64,000 nt of DNA from Antedon mediterranea. Taxonomy: Eukaryota > Echinodermata > Crinoidea > Comatulida > Antedonidae. The stretch covers positions 8,373,001 to 8,437,000 of the forward strand of contig NC_092677.1 in the NCBI RefSeq assembly GCF_964355755.1. Direction: 5' to 3'. Positions 1-21,899 of the stretch are shown in pieces; the stretch's first letter is position 1; each line of letters starts with the position of its first letter. Below the pieces are notes generated by a model that saw nothing but the letters and a program-made list of their open reading frames with translations, searched no databases and was not told the DNA's origin. Made by a program: the position numbers and the translations under genes.

Positions 1-2
1 CT

Positions 3-2160
3 ACTTGGTCAACGACAGATGGTACAACAGAAAAAGAACAAACTACTTCTCCGACGACAGATCATACAACAGAAAAAGAACAAACTACTTGGTCAACGAC
101 AGATCGGAAAACAGAAAACGAACAAACTACTTTGTCGATGACAGATCACACAACAGAAAAAGAAGAAACTACTTGGCCGACAACAGATCGCACAACAGAA
201 AAAGAACAAACTCCTTGGTCGATGACAGATCACACAACAGAAAAAGGACAAACTACTTGGCCGACAACAGATCAAACAACAGAAAAAGAAAAAACTACGT
301 TGTCGACGACAGATCAAACAACAGAAAAAGTAGAAACGACTCTGCAAACTACAGACTACACAACCGAACCAATAGAAACGACTATGGTAACAACCAATCA
401 AACAACAGGAAAGATACAAACTACTTGGTCGACGACAGATCGAACAACAGAACATGGACAAACTACTGGGACGACAACAGATCCCACAACAGAAAAAGAA
501 CAAACCACGTGGTCGACACCGGATCGCACAACAGAAAATGTAGAAACTACACTGCAAACTACAGACTACACAACCGAACCAATAGAAACGACAATAGAAA
601 CGACTATGGCAACAAGCGATCAAACAACAGAAAGGGTACAAACTACCTGGCCGACGACAGGTCGCACAACAGAAAAAGAACAAACTACATTGCAAACTAC
701 AGACTACATAACCGAACAAATAGAAACGACTATGGCATCAATTGATCAAACAAGGGAAAGGGTACAAACTACCTGGCCGACGACAGGTCGCACAACAGAA
801 AAAGAACAAACTACATTGCAAACTACAGACTACATAACCGAACAAATAGAAACGACTATGGCAACAACCGATCAAACTACTTGGTCGACGACAGATCGTA
901 TAACAGAAAAAGAACAAACTACTTGGTCGACGACAGATCACACAGCAGAAAAAGAACAAACTACTTGGTCGACGACAGATCTTACAACAGAAAAAGAACA
1001 AACTACTTGGTCGACGACAGATCACACAGCAGAAAAAGAACAAACTACTTGGTCGACAACAGATCACACAACAGAAAATTCAGAAACGACTCAACAAACT
1101 ACAGACTACACAACCAAATCAATAGAAACGACTATGGCAACAACCGATCGCACAATAGAAAACGAACAAACTACTTGGTCGACGACAGATCGTACAACAG
1201 AAAAAGAACAAACTACTTGGTCGACGACAGATCGTATAACAGAAAAAGAACAAACTACTTGGTCTACGACAGATCACACTACAGAAAAAGAACAAACTAC
1301 TTGGTCTACGACAGATCACACAACAGAAAAAGAACAAACTACTTTGTCGACGACAGATCACACAACAGAAAATTCAGAAACGACTCAACAAACTACAGAT
1401 TACACAACCAAATCAATAGAAACGACTATGGTAACAACCGATCGCACAACAGAAAACGAACAAACTACTTGGTCGACGACAGATCGTACAACAGAAAAAG
1501 AACAAACTACTTGGTCGACGACAGATCGTATAACAGAAAAAGAACAAACTACTTGGTCTACGACAGATCACACTACAGAAAAAGAACAAACTACTTGGTC
1601 TACGACAGATCACACAACAGAAAAAGAACAAACTACTTTGTCGACGACAGATCACACAACAGAAAAACAAGAAACTACTTGGCCGACAACAGATCGCACA
1701 ACAGAAAATTCAGAAACGACTCCGCAAACTACAGACTACACAACGGAACCAATAGAAACGACTATGGTAACAACCGATCGCACAACAGAAAACGAACAAA
1801 CTACTTGGTCGACGACAGATCGTATAACAGAAAAAGAACAAACTACTTGGTCTACGACAGATCACACAACAGAAAAAGAACAAACTACTTTGTTGACGAC
1901 AGATCACACAACAGAAACAGAACAAACTCCTTTGTTGACGACAGATCACACAACAGAAAAACAAGAAACTACTTGGCCGACAACAGATCGCACAACAGAA
2001 AATTCAGAAACGATTCCGCAAACTACAGACTACACAACGGAACCAATAGAAACGACTATGGTAACAACCGATCGCACAACAGAAAATGAACAAAATACTT
2101 GGTCGACGACAGATCACACAACAGAAAATGTAGAAACGACGATGGCAACAACCGAACACA
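3..2160 (+). repeat. 42-bp (14-aa) coding minisatellite, mucin-type
   Basis: Imperfect head-to-tail copies of a 14-residue unit resembling TTWSTTDRTTEKEQ, mixed with a longer variant containing LQTTDYTTEPIETTM. The unit is a multiple of three, so other frames also stay open and create long spurious antisense and out-of-frame ORFs. Confidence 0.9.
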
Positions 2161-5100
2161 CAACAGAACAGACTACAATGCAAACAACAGAACCTACAAC
2201 TATGCCAACAACAGAACCTACAACTATGCCAACAACAGAACATACAACTATGCCAACAACAGAACATACAACTTTGCCAACAACAGAACATACAACTGAG
2301 GAAAATTTGATATCAACTAAAAATTTAGAAACCATTCAGTCAACAACAGATGGAATGTCGTCGACCGGTCAAACAAACGACTACACCGTGATATATACCG
2401 TAACAGATGTTGAAGAATCGAAAACCGAAACTAAATATGTACAACATACTACATCGTCCAAAAATGAATACACAACATATAGAACAAAACAGAGATTGCT
2501 TGCTACTTGGGAAACAAATGTGTCAACTACAGAAAATGTACCAACAACTTTTCCCACAACAGACAAGGTCGAAACAACGTGGTCAACAACAGGACATACA
2601 ACAGAAATGGTAGAATCAACAATGCAAACGAGAGAACATACAACAGATATGACATGGCCTACCACAGACGAATACACAACCGACAATGTAGTAACGACTT
2701 GGTCAACAACTGAACGTACAACAGAGAAGACATGGCCTACAACAGAAGAACACACAACCGACAATATAGCCCCAACTTGGTCAACATCTGAACGTACAAC
2801 AGAGACGACATGGCCTAGAACTGACGAACACACAACAAACAATGTAGAAACGACTTTGCCAACAACTGAACGTACAACAGAGATGACATGGCCTACAACA
2901 GACGAACACACAACTAATAATGTAGAAACGACTTTGCCAACAACTGAACGTACAACAGAGATGGCATGGCCTACAACAGACGAACACACAACCGACAATA
3001 TAGAAACAACTTGGCCAACAACTGAACGTACAGCAGAGATAATATGGCCCACAACGGACAAACACACAACCGACAATATGGAAACAACTTTGCCAACAAC
3101 TGAACATACAACAGATATGACATGGCCTACAAAAGACGAACACACAACTAATAATCTAGAAACGACTTTGTCAACAACTGAACGTACAACAGAGATGGCA
3201 TGGCCTAAAACAGACGAACACACAACTAACAATGCAGAAACGACTTTGTCAACAACTGAACGTACAACAGAACGTACAACAGAGATGACATGGCCTACAA
3301 CTGACGAACACACCACCGACAATGTAGAAATGACTTTGTCAACAACTGAACGTACAACAGAGATGACATGGCCTACAACTGACGAACACATAACTAACAA
3401 TATAGAAACGACTTTGCCAACAACTGAACGTACAACAGAGATGACATGGCCTACAACAGACGAACACACAACCGACAATGTAGACACGACTTTGCCAACA
3501 ACTGAACGTACAACAGAGATGACATGGCCTACAACAGAAGAATACACAACCGACAATGTAGAAACGACTTTGCCAACAACTGAACGTACAACAGAGATGG
3601 CATGGCCTACAACAGACGAACACACAACCGACAATTTAGAAACAACTTGGCCAACAACTGAACGTACAACAGAGATGGCATGGCCTACATCAGACGAACA
3701 CACAACCGACAATGTAGAAACGACTTTGCCAACAACTGAACGTACAACAGAGATGATATGGCCTACAACAGAAGAATACACAACCGACAATGTAGAAACG
3801 ACTTTGCCAACAACTGAACGTACAACAGAGATGACATGGCCTACAACAGACGAACACACAACCGACAATGTAGAAACGACCTTGCCAACAACTGAACGTA
3901 CAACAGAGAAGGCATGGCCTACAACAGACGAACACACAACCGACAATGTAGAAACGACTTTTCCAACAACTGAACATACAACAGAGATAATATGGCCCAC
4001 AACGGACAAACACACAACCGACAATATGGAAACAACTTTGCCAACAACTGAACATACAACAGAGATTACATGGCCTACAACAAACGAACACACAACCGAC
4101 AATTTAGAAACAACTTGGCCAACAACTGAACGTACAACAGAGATGGCATGGCCTACATCAGACGAACACACAACCGACAATGTAGAAACGACTTTGCCAA
4201 CAACTGAACGTACAACAGATATGACATGGCCTACAAAAGACGAACACACAACTAATAATCTAGAAACGACTTTGTCAACAACTGAACGTACAACAGAGAT
4301 GACATGGCCTACAACAGACGAACACACAACCGACAATGTAGAAACGACCTTGCCAACAACTGAACGTACAACAGAGAAGGCATGGCCTACAACAGACGAA
4401 CACACAACCGACAATGTAGAAACGACTTTTCCAACAACTGAACATACAACAGAGATGACATGGCCTACATCATACGAACACACAACCGACAATGTAGAAA
4501 CGACTTTGCCAACAACTGAACATACAACAGAGATGTCATGGCCTACATCAGACGAACACACAACCGACAATGTAGAAACGACTTTGCCAACAACTGAACG
4601 TACAACAGAGATGACATGGCCTACAACAGAAGAATACACAACCGACAATGTAGAAACGACTTTGCCAACAACTGAACGTACAACGGAGATGACATGGCCT
4701 ACAACAGAAGAATACACAACCGACAATGTAGAAGCGACTTTGCCAACAACTGAACGTACAACAGAGATAATATGGCCCACAACGGACAAACACACAACCG
4801 ACAATATGGAAACAACTTTGCCAACAACTGAACATACAACAGAGATTACATGGCCTACAACAAACGAACACACAACTAATAATGTAGAAACAACTTGGTC
4901 AACAACTGAACGTACAACAGAGATGGCATGGCCTACAACAGACGAACACACAACCGACAATTTAGAAACAACTTTGCCAACAACTGAACATACAACAGAG
5001 ATGACATGGCCTACAACAGAAGAATACACAACCGACAATGTAGAAACGACTTTGCCAACATCTGAACGTACAACAGAGATGACATGGCCCACAACAGAAG

Positions 5101-7694
5101 AATACACAACCGACAATGTAAAAACTACAACTTGGCAAACAATTACTGATAAAACTACGATTTTTATAACCGACCATACCACTGAGGGATATACCACTCT
5201 ACCAATTTCTTTAGAATGTATTGGTGAGTACGCAAAGATATACTATTTCATTTATTGGCTACGATTACATACTTGTTTTTATTAATTGTTTTTTTTATAT
5301 AAATACTGAACATCCATAGCATCTTTGCTTTGCTATTGACTGGTAAACGTATTCGTAGCATTTTATCAAATTAATGCTAGTCACATTATTTTATTAATTT
5401 TTTTGTTTTTGAATTATTTTCGTTTTTTCTCTGTAGAGTCTGACTTGCATTGCAATTCTAGTGGAATTTTGGATGAAAATACGAACACATGTCATTGTTT
5501 TTCCGGCTACAAAGGAGAATTCTGTAACGGTAAATACGTATTGATTTCTGCGCTTGAACGTTCTTGAATCCAGGTGGGAACGAAAATGTAGGCATCTTGT
5601 TAGGCTTTTTAAAACCTCCGATAATTGAACAATTCATAATGAATTCAGAGCCAAGTCTGTCCTTCCTTAAAAACCTGCGCATTAAAATGCTCTGCTTTGC
5701 ACCGAGCACTTTTTCATACATGGTTCAAGCTTATAACCTATTAATGTAATTTATGTAATCATTTCAGATACGTGCACCTCTGATGAGAAAGACTGTTGGA
5801 AAAAATATAGAAGACCTATCACTCGGTATAGTGACGACAGCTGCCCGATATACGTTCCATCGTTTGGCAAGTATCAATATTCTATGCATTGAGCCTTCAA
5901 AATAACACGATAGATTCTGTTTTCTTTATATAATCTTAATATATAACATACATATAACCAAAGGGTTTCGTCATGAATGTCTTCACTCAGCACTGATACT
6001 TCCTAAATTCTTAAAATAATGATTAGCTTTTGGACGTTTTTTCAATCTATGTAGTAATAATTCTAAAAATAAATATTGTTAGTCGACTGTAAAATACTCT
6101 TGTATTTGGACGTTTATTAAATCTCAATAGTTTTTATTCTAAAGCAAAAATCAGTCTGTACTATATTTGTTTGCAATACAATTCTATTGTTATCCACTTT
6201 ATTATAGACTGTGACATCAGAATGACGTGTTTGAATGATGGTTATATTGCAAAGCAGATTGGTTTTGAAAGTGCATCGGGAATGTGTCGATGTTACTGTC
6301 CTTTCCCATGGAGTGGTTGTAACTGTGATGGTAGGCGTTAAACTCATTGTGTTTTAGTCTAGTAACCAAAACTTTGTAAACATTTCCATTCAACCCATGA
6401 TGCATCTTCTAAACACTGCTGAGTATGTGTGACGTAGAATTTAAATTGTCTAACCTTAGTTATATGATTTGATATTTGCATAGGCCTATCCAGGTTTATT
6501 TATTGGACCAATTATTATACTCGGCTACATAACTAAACCTGAACGCACTCTAGGGCGGTCTCCTAAATTCAGACGTAATTTACCCTAGTTTAAGTTCTTC
6601 ACCAATACTTGATCCATGCTAAGTAACTTACTAAAGCTTGGTTCCCACTAGCGACGCAATACAACGACGTAACGCAGCGTAATGGATTTGACTAATGACA
6701 ACCGATGGATTATTTGAACTGTCGCTTGTCATTGGTCAACTCGCTTGCGTTGCCTTTACGTCCTTACGTTGCGACCTAGTGGGAACCAGGCTTAAGTCTG
6801 AACTGACTTTAGATGTTTTTTTATGGTTATCTGTACTGTGTTGCTATTATAATTGTCGAATTTGAACGAAATGTAGTCGAATGTAGTCGTTTGTTGCATA
6901 GGCCTATACTACAGTATATGTTTTTTAAATAACAAGAAACAACGATACGCATTTAATTTACAGAATGTAATTTAAACTGTGCATATGGGACGCTAGACCA
7001 CAACAGATGCTCTTGTACGTGTGATGATGGTTACCATGGAGATGATTGTACTAGTAAGAAAAAGATATTTTTCATAATTCATTTACAAGAGGAACAAGGA
7101 AATCAGAAAGAGGATGTTCCATGATATTATCCATGATAAATTATTCTTTAAAACAGTACAACCACCCGACAACAAAATATTTAGATTTTGTAATCATCGT
7201 AGAATTGAGTCCAATTTTTATCGATATTATTCTTTTTTTTCAGTACCTTGTAAGGAAACGTCTTTGTTTTGCACACGACACACTCAGGAAAAATGTAATC
7301 ACAAAGTAATTCGAAGACATTGCCCGATAATGTGTGGGGTTTGCGGTAGGTAGAATTTCCCCCCATCATCATACTCTAAAAATACACATAAGAAAAATGT
7401 TCTTGTGTTGTAGGCCTTCTGACAACATTAACAATTTGCATATATACAACCTAAGCCTAATTGTTGATATGATTCAGTCTTGAATATTCTCAGTTATTCC
7501 TATTTTCTTATGCTAAATATTAATTTACAAACTTTCAATTAATTTTATCCACGATTCTCAACCATGGGTTTACGACAAAAAAAATAGAGATGAGGCCTAG
7601 ATGTCACACAATCATTACGTTATGCATTTGGTTTTTTTTCACAGTGGCCCCGCCGTACAGCACACCGGCAAGTACTAGGTCTATATCACCGTAA
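3..7694 (+). CDS. Mucin-like Thr-rich protein with C-terminal EGF-like and ShK-like modules (5' partial)
   Basis: The reading frame is open from the left edge, so the start lies outside the window. Exons that I can join: 3-5223, 5437-5529, 5768-5866, 6208-6330, 6964-7053, 7244-7345, 7645-7694 (TAA 7692-7694). Every junction is phase 1, as in shuffled extracellular modules. The first exon encodes about 1,740 residues dominated by Thr/Glu/Pro/Ser repeats with no cysteine until its last residues, which predicts a heavily O-glycosylated, extended stalk. The small exons encode an EGF-like module, a 3-Cys segment, two further EGF-like modules, and a 6-Cys ShK-like module (CKETSLFC through CPIMCGVC). 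A short tail follows, with no transmembrane segment or GPI signal visible, so the product may be secreted. The intron after 5866 uses a GC donor. A signal peptide would lie upstream of the window. I recognise no named orthologue. Function is inferred only: a mucous, cuticle or cell-surface glycoprotein. Confidence 0.8.
2163..2294 (+). repeat. 24-bp (8-aa) coding repeat
   Basis: Several copies of an 8-residue unit, TTMPTTEP or TTMPTTEH, form a short block between the two larger repeat arrays. A non-repetitive linker rich in Tyr, Thr and Lys follows (about 2295-2640). Confidence 0.8.
2640..5120 (+). repeat. 78-bp (26-aa) coding minisatellite, about 31-32 copies
   Basis: Tandem copies of a 26-residue unit with the landmarks TWPTTDEHTTDNVE and TTLPTTERTTEM. 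Variants at fixed positions (D/E, H/Y, D/N, M/K/I) recur in blocks, which suggests higher-order duplications such as the IIWPTTDKHTTDNM units near 3045, 3990 and 4770. Confidence 0.92.
6633..6794. mobile_element. Short MITE-like element in an intron
   Basis: The left end contains GGTTCCCACTAGCGACGCAA and the right end, read on the other strand, contains GGTTCCCACTAGGTCGCAA. Together they give imperfect terminal inverted repeats of about 25 bp around a roughly 110-bp core without coding potential. It lies in the intron between the exons ending at 6330 and starting at 6964. Confidence 0.7.
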
Positions 7695-9304
7695 CATTCA
7701 TCGTAACACAACCACGATGACCGCAGAAAGGCAAATTAATTAAGCGAATGCGCTTTTCTTAATTTTAAAGTAATTTTCAAAATACGTATATATTTTAGAT
7801 CTATACCTATAGCTTTTAATATTTTAATATATTTAACTTATTATGTATAATTATTATTTATACATTAATCGTAGATTTATTATTGTCTGTTTTTTATAAT
7901 AATTAATCTGAAAAGCAATTCTTTATGTATAATTTTACATATGATTGTTGAAAGTTTTCGCGTTGCAATTTGTTTGAATATCAACGAGTTACTTTTATTA
8001 TATTATACACATTTGTTATTTGGTCCTTAATGATTCTATAGACAATTAATTAGCAGATAGTATATTTTACCTATAGTATAATTATTATGAGCAAGTTTGG
8101 GTATTTTATTAAAGTTAACCTTCTGGTGTAGGCCGTTGGTTAGTATATTTAATTGAATTATATTGGGCACATGACTGCTTGTTGGTGGTCCGTGTTATAC
8201 TGTTTCTTTGATACCGTTTTTATTGTTTACACATTTTACATTATTTCAATTTTTACATATTTCAATTGATATAATTAATTTTAATAATATTAACGGACGT
8301 TAGAGTGACTTAAATTAAAAATACTTATTAAGTATTATACAGTATTGATCTTTAATCTTACTTGATTTTAAGTATATTAAAAATATGAATTATATTTTGC
8401 CTTTCTTTTATTTTCTTTTTGCTGTTCTGATTTAAGCCCTAACTTAACAAATTAAAAATAATGATCAGTATTTATTGAAACACGCCATCTATAATAGTAT
8501 CAAGGTCAAGTACGGAAATACATCGAATCATTCCAGCTTATTATTCCCCATCAACATCGCGACAAAAAAAAGTCAGGTAGGAAATTATGTTTAATCACTC
8601 GAAACACTTTCTAAAATACATAATTTACAGTAAATATCTCGTTTTAAATGGATATACTTGAGATTGAAAATTATACGTTGTGTAAATTAATACATAAATA
8701 ATGTCTAGGCCTAGGCCAGTTTTATGTTTATACAGTGACCTCTTCCCTCTCCGGGGTTGATGTATAGGCCTAGGCCTAGTTATATAGATAGGGCTAGGCC
8801 TAGCCTTAGGCCTAATCTAGGTGGTTGGGTAAGCTAGCCCAAGTTGCTTGTTAGGTAGGCTAGTGTTAGCCTATGCCCTCTCTCCCCTAGTATCTTATTC
8901 TAGCTACAGTAGGTGGGCCAAAGAATAACTAGACATACTAGCTAGGCCTAGTAGAGGCTAGGTTAGACCTGTATTACTGTAGGTTTGGCCTAGACCTAGC
9001 CTAGCTAGCTATCTTTAGGCCTAATAATATATTTTATTAATTATTTCAGGTACAGGAAGTGGTTGGTTGTTGCTCATGTTTTTTTTACATTTCATGGGCA
9101 TCGCATGCAACAACATAATTCAAAGCTGTTAATGGTACAAGAAATATGTTTTGATAAGATAGTGTAATTTCACAACAAATTGGTAATCAATATCTGACAT
9201 CTGAAAATTGGAAATAACAAAGATGTAAGATTTAAAAATTGCAATTTCAAAACATTTTTGAAAAACCGGTTAATCTACAGTACATTAAAATACAACAAGG
9301 TGTG
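7695..9304. other. Intergenic spacer and RSPRY1 5' region
   Basis: No coding region is supported here. The sequence is AT-rich, then an AGGCCTA-rich tract. A CAG acceptor at 9047-9049 after a pyrimidine-rich stretch may begin the 5' part of the first RSPRY1 coding exon. A possible donor (CAG then GTAGGA) lies near 8575, so a 5' non-coding exon is possible but unproven. Confidence 0.5.
8703..9025. repeat. AGGCCTA-rich tract
   Basis: Many copies of AGGCCTA, its overlapping palindrome TAGGCCTA, and CTAGGCC lie close together. The motif is also scattered through the rest of the window. Confidence 0.75.
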
Positions 9305-17474
<8,170 letters not shown>

Positions 17475-20400
17475 CAGTAACTAAATTAGGAAGATTAGAA
17501 GAGAAATCACTTATAGGAAATCAAATATAAGATTATATTTATCAAACTACACAATTTATTACATTTTTCAGGTAGCTAGGTTTTCTACTGCAAATGAGCA
17601 CTGTTGCTTTTTTGTAGCTTTTGTACAAGTTTTAATACTTGGTATAAACCAATGATACGATGTATGAACCGGGGTTAGTTGGGAAAGTTCATATATTTTG
17701 ATGACATCAAATACCTACCTTGGGAGATATTCTGATCAGGCAGAGATCCGTTTTGTTAAAGTTATCTCTGTCATCAATTGCAAGAAGATAGGATCACATG
17801 CCATCTTTAGCAAACATTGTCTATTTATCAAAGTAGATGCCGATCATCATGATGGATGACATGGGACATGTTATACAGCGATCAAATTAGACGCCAATTG
17901 GGAGGATGTTCTACTGTGTGTGTATAGAGATCATCAAAGCCACCTGAATAACAAAGGAGTATATCGAGAGAAGCTTTAGTAACACTTTTCTTTTTTTAAA
18001 TTGCTGTGTTAGATTGTTTTGGCGCTGAAAAATACACTGGTTAAACAACCGCTATACTCCTGATTGACGCGAGGCCCTTGTCTAAAAGTTGCAAAAAAAC
18101 CTATTGTATTAAATCGGAGTCCATCTGAAATAAATCGGAGGTACATCGGAGTTAAATCCGAGTTTAACCACGGAAGTATAAGAGAGTTATCTGATCACGC
18201 GGCGAACACTTTACATCGAATAAAACTTGACTATATATTATTCAGATCAGCTTACTAGAACACAGACAGTTAACTTTAGTGCGTGCGATTGAACACAGAG
18301 TTTAGCTACCCGCTACATTTATGCCAAACACTGTCAGGTGTGTTAAAGAGGGCAGCAGACAACATCGGTAGCATTGTGAATGCTGTTGGAATGACGTTTT
18401 AATTCGCAATATGAGAGGTGCAGAACATTTTGTCGAAAAAAAATGTATTTATGTAAATTATTAAAGTGCAGTAGACCACATTTTTAAAACAAAGGTATCA
18501 TATTATTTCACAATTGATTACTATTCTGAATCTATTCGAATATGAAAACTGCTTTAAGATATTTTTTTTAAACCCTAACATAAAATGAAAATGTATTGTA
18601 CATTCGTAATTTAAAATAAGTACAATTATTAGAACTCGTAAAAAAAACCAATTTTTTTTATTTTCTGAAAATGCGGTTACAAATATGTCTGTTAAAAATA
18701 TCTGCACACAAAATACTTAACAAACTACAGTAAAATGAAGATGTTCAGGCCACACATTGTCAAAAACTAACATTTAGGATCATTTTTCAGTAACGAATGC
18801 GATCATGTAATTTTGAAATCAAAGACTTTGAATGAATTTTAATATTGTCCCCCCCCCCCCTAATTTTTTTGTTCAATTATTTTGTTGAATATGCTATTTT
18901 AATATCACATACTAGTTATTCACTTTGACCACAAACGGGATCGGAAAAAAAAAATTATTTATCTGAAAAAATGTAAAGCAAAAAATACTTAAATTGTCTG
19001 TCAGATAATAAGTAAAATATTTATTTTTGGGGATATTATTTTTGCAGAAGTGAATAACTTTATTAAAAATGCAAAAAAGCATATTTAAAGTCTGACTTTA
19101 TTAACCTTCATTTTTCATTGTTTTGGGGACGAATATAAGAATATGATAATTCCTCAACAAAATCATGCGACTCCAAAATTCGATTAAAGGCTGCCGGAAT
19201 TGTTATTTATTTGACGTAATTCAATAAAAATTCAATCAATCGGTAACCATGATTTGGCCTGAGAATTTTGATTTGTGTATTTAAAATTATCTTTTTCTTT
19301 TGTAGATTAAAAAACAAGAACTATAATTACGTATTATGTATGTTAAAAACTGTCTAACAAATCACATTGATACAATTTTAAACTATTTATTGATTTTAAA
19401 ATCTTGAATCGTACGATATACTTTGCTTGTTTATAGAAAGATCATGTTCTGAAATTGAGAGAAATTTTTATTTTATTTATCGAAATGGGGAAGAAATCAT
19501 AATCGATATCAAATTTCAACATGACACAAGGGTATAAAGCTCTGTTTACACAAAAAAAAAATGCTGAAATATGGTAGTGATGCTCAAATATTATGGTAGT
19601 GATATGACATCATTTCCATGGGCATGTCACATTTTTTTTTGGTCACATTATGTTTGATAGTGTAGACTTAAAACAGGGTGTTCAGTACACTGCAGGTTTT
19701 TTGTGTGTTAAATTCATAATAAAGGTGGGGAGAGGTTGCCCGGGCCACTCTCTTTTTTCCTGTATTGTACGAACAATTTATTCAAATCATTTCGTCACCT
19801 CTTATGATTTATTGTCATGCATTGCTGATAATATAATATAGATTATGTAAATTATGTATTTTATGTGCTTTTGGGAAATGATATTTTATCCAGGAATAAA
19901 TTTGATATATAGGCCTACAGCCTGTATATGTAGTTAAAAGGTCACTGTAGTTCTAGCATTGTTTTGCTTGTGTTCACATTAATATGTAGGGCCTATATTT
20001 TCCGGTTTTATTTTTAATATAATTTTTGAATTAATGTTCCATTATTTTTGTGAACATTAATATAAAGATACAATGTTCGGTTAGTATCAAAGACTAAGAA
20101 TTTGTAGTCACTCAAGTTGCTCAACCATAAAAATAATATTGAAAAGTTGGGCTGTACTAAAATAACTACAGACAGAGTGGCCTACTGTGACTGTACTTAG
20201 TGTACTGACGTCGCACAAAAACGTTTGAATTGAACAGATTTCACTTAATTCTAATCGCAGTACAGTTTTGTCAACTAAAAGGTGAGATTTCTTTATCCTT
20301 TATGGCTGTTTTTTTATTAATTTGCAATAATGAAAAGTCGTCACGATCCCCATACGTAGGTAGGGACTAGGCTAGCCACATGTCTGTTGTATTGTATAAA

Positions 20401-20808
20401 TAAATGTTTAGTTATCGGGACTTCCTGAATGGCGAGTGCCCATGGTCGAGGCTAGATCAAATAAAGTGTAGGCCTAGCTGTAAAAGATAAGATTGAAAAA
20501 GCGCACATATCCACAAAGTGCTCAAGGCGCTTGTGAAAACCATGAAAAATACTAACCTTGAAACTAAAAACCACAACAAATTAAAAAAAAAAACGGAATA
20601 AAAGCATACAAAACGAACCCACATAAAATATGTATGGAACGCAAAGCGAGTCTTCAGGATCACCAAACCTAGGCCTAGTTAATTTCTCATTTTATGGTCC
20701 GTACCACGTAATGTAGTAAGTGATATAGGTTTCAGTGCGAGCCCATCATTTCAGCTGCTGCCTGCTGTCAGTAGTTTTAGATAGAAGGTTTTCGTTTTTT
20801 TTTTCCAG
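17475..20808. other. Intergenic region and probable RSPRY1 3' UTR
   Basis: AT-rich sequence. The first few hundred bases after 17474 are probably 3' UTR, but no clear AATAAA was identified. A MITE relic is at 18843-19136. Short ORFs here show no recognisable domain or codon pattern. Confidence 0.5.
18843..19136. mobile_element. Degenerate, inverted copy of the GATGTATTGTCCC MITE family
   Basis: Read on the minus strand it resembles the element at 32962-33302: a block like GGTCAAAGTGAATAACTA, then GCATATTCAACAAAA, ending in GGGGGACAATATT. The terminal repeats are decayed. Confidence 0.6.
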
Positions 20809-20816
20809 ATTTCAAA

Positions 20817-21817
20817 ATGTCGGAAGAACTAGTGACACATTATGGTGGATGTCACTGTGGTGCCATAAGGTTTCAAGTCCAGGCACCACCTGCTATCAAA
20901 GCTATAAAGTGCGAGTGAGTACATAACTGTAGCAGCCTCTTATAATGAATTTTATTATTTCTCGCATATAAATTATTGTGCAAACTGAATAAACAATTGT
21001 AAATTTATTTTGTAGCTGCAGCATTTGTGAAAAGAAACAAAACATTCATTTTATTGTTCCTGCATCTAGATTCAAATTACTTCAGGTGAATTAAAACCAA
21101 CAATTTACTTTTCAACATTTTGTTTATTGTTTATTCTCAATCAATAACTATGAGTATTAATTAAAGTATTAAAGTGCACATTCTCTCAGATTTCTTATTG
21201 TTATAGTGATGCAAGTGTTCTAAAAATAAAAATTTTAACTGGTTAAGCATTGTTGATACAATCTGAATCTCATCAGATATTGAAAGGGAAATTATTTTAT
21301 GATAATTATTTAGAATAAATCATTTAACCATATACATGTATTTACCATATCTTTAACTGCAGGGTGAAGACAACTTAACGTGTTATACATTCAACACACA
21401 CGTTGCTAAGCATACCTTTTGTAAAACATGCGGTGTACAGAGTTTCTATTCGCCAAGGTCTAACCCAGATGGAAAAGGTAAACATGGGCGTTTATATCTG
21501 TGACGTCAGATAATGCCCGATATAATGCTTCCAATCCCAAATTTGAAAATCATTTTATAGCATACTTTTTCCTAAGCTACCATGCATTCCTGTTATTTAA
21601 ATTGAAATCATTAATTTAAATAAAGTGTCGTAATTCATCCACCTGTTTTATAATATACTACCCATAATTGTATTCATTTGTTTTTCTAGGTATAATGCCT
21701 CACTGTATTGACCCAGGAACAATAAAAAAGACAACACTTGAAGTATTCAATGGAGAGAATTGGGAAAAAAGTATTGAAATGAATCCAGAAATACAGCAAA
21801 GATCAAAGGAAAACTGA
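20817..21817 (+). CDS. CENPV: Centromere protein V-like (GFA/CENP-V domain) protein
   Basis: Four exons: 20817-20914, 21016-21085, 21363-21477, 21690-21817 (TGA), with consistent phases, giving 136 aa. It aligns along the CENP-V/GFA domain: [68 protein letters not shown]. The paired cysteines (CHC, CDCSIC, CKTC) are the zinc ligands of the family. Mammalian CENPV adds a long N-terminal tail needed for centromere and microtubule roles. That tail is absent here, so this is the short form and may be a general GFA-type zinc protein. A CAG acceptor at 20806-20808, eight bases before the ATG, indicates a 5' UTR intron. AATAAA lies at 21894. A decayed copy of exon 2 is at 47705. Confidence 0.93.
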
Positions 21818-21893
21818 AATTGCCTATACATACTTTATTTACTTACTTATTACTTTACTTACTACTTATTTATTTACCACAAAAATGAAAAAG

Positions 21894-21899
21894 AATAAA
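21894..21899 (+). terminator. Candidate poly(A) signal of the CENPV-like gene
   Basis: AATAAA lies 77 bases after the stop codon, on the coding strand. Confidence 0.55.

Noticed and set aside
2381-5197. A 938-codon antisense ORF rich in Val/Ser and other long ORFs across the first 5 kb
   Set aside because: Repeat units are multiples of three, so several frames stay open together. Only the Thr-rich plus frame continues into spliced Cys-rich exons.
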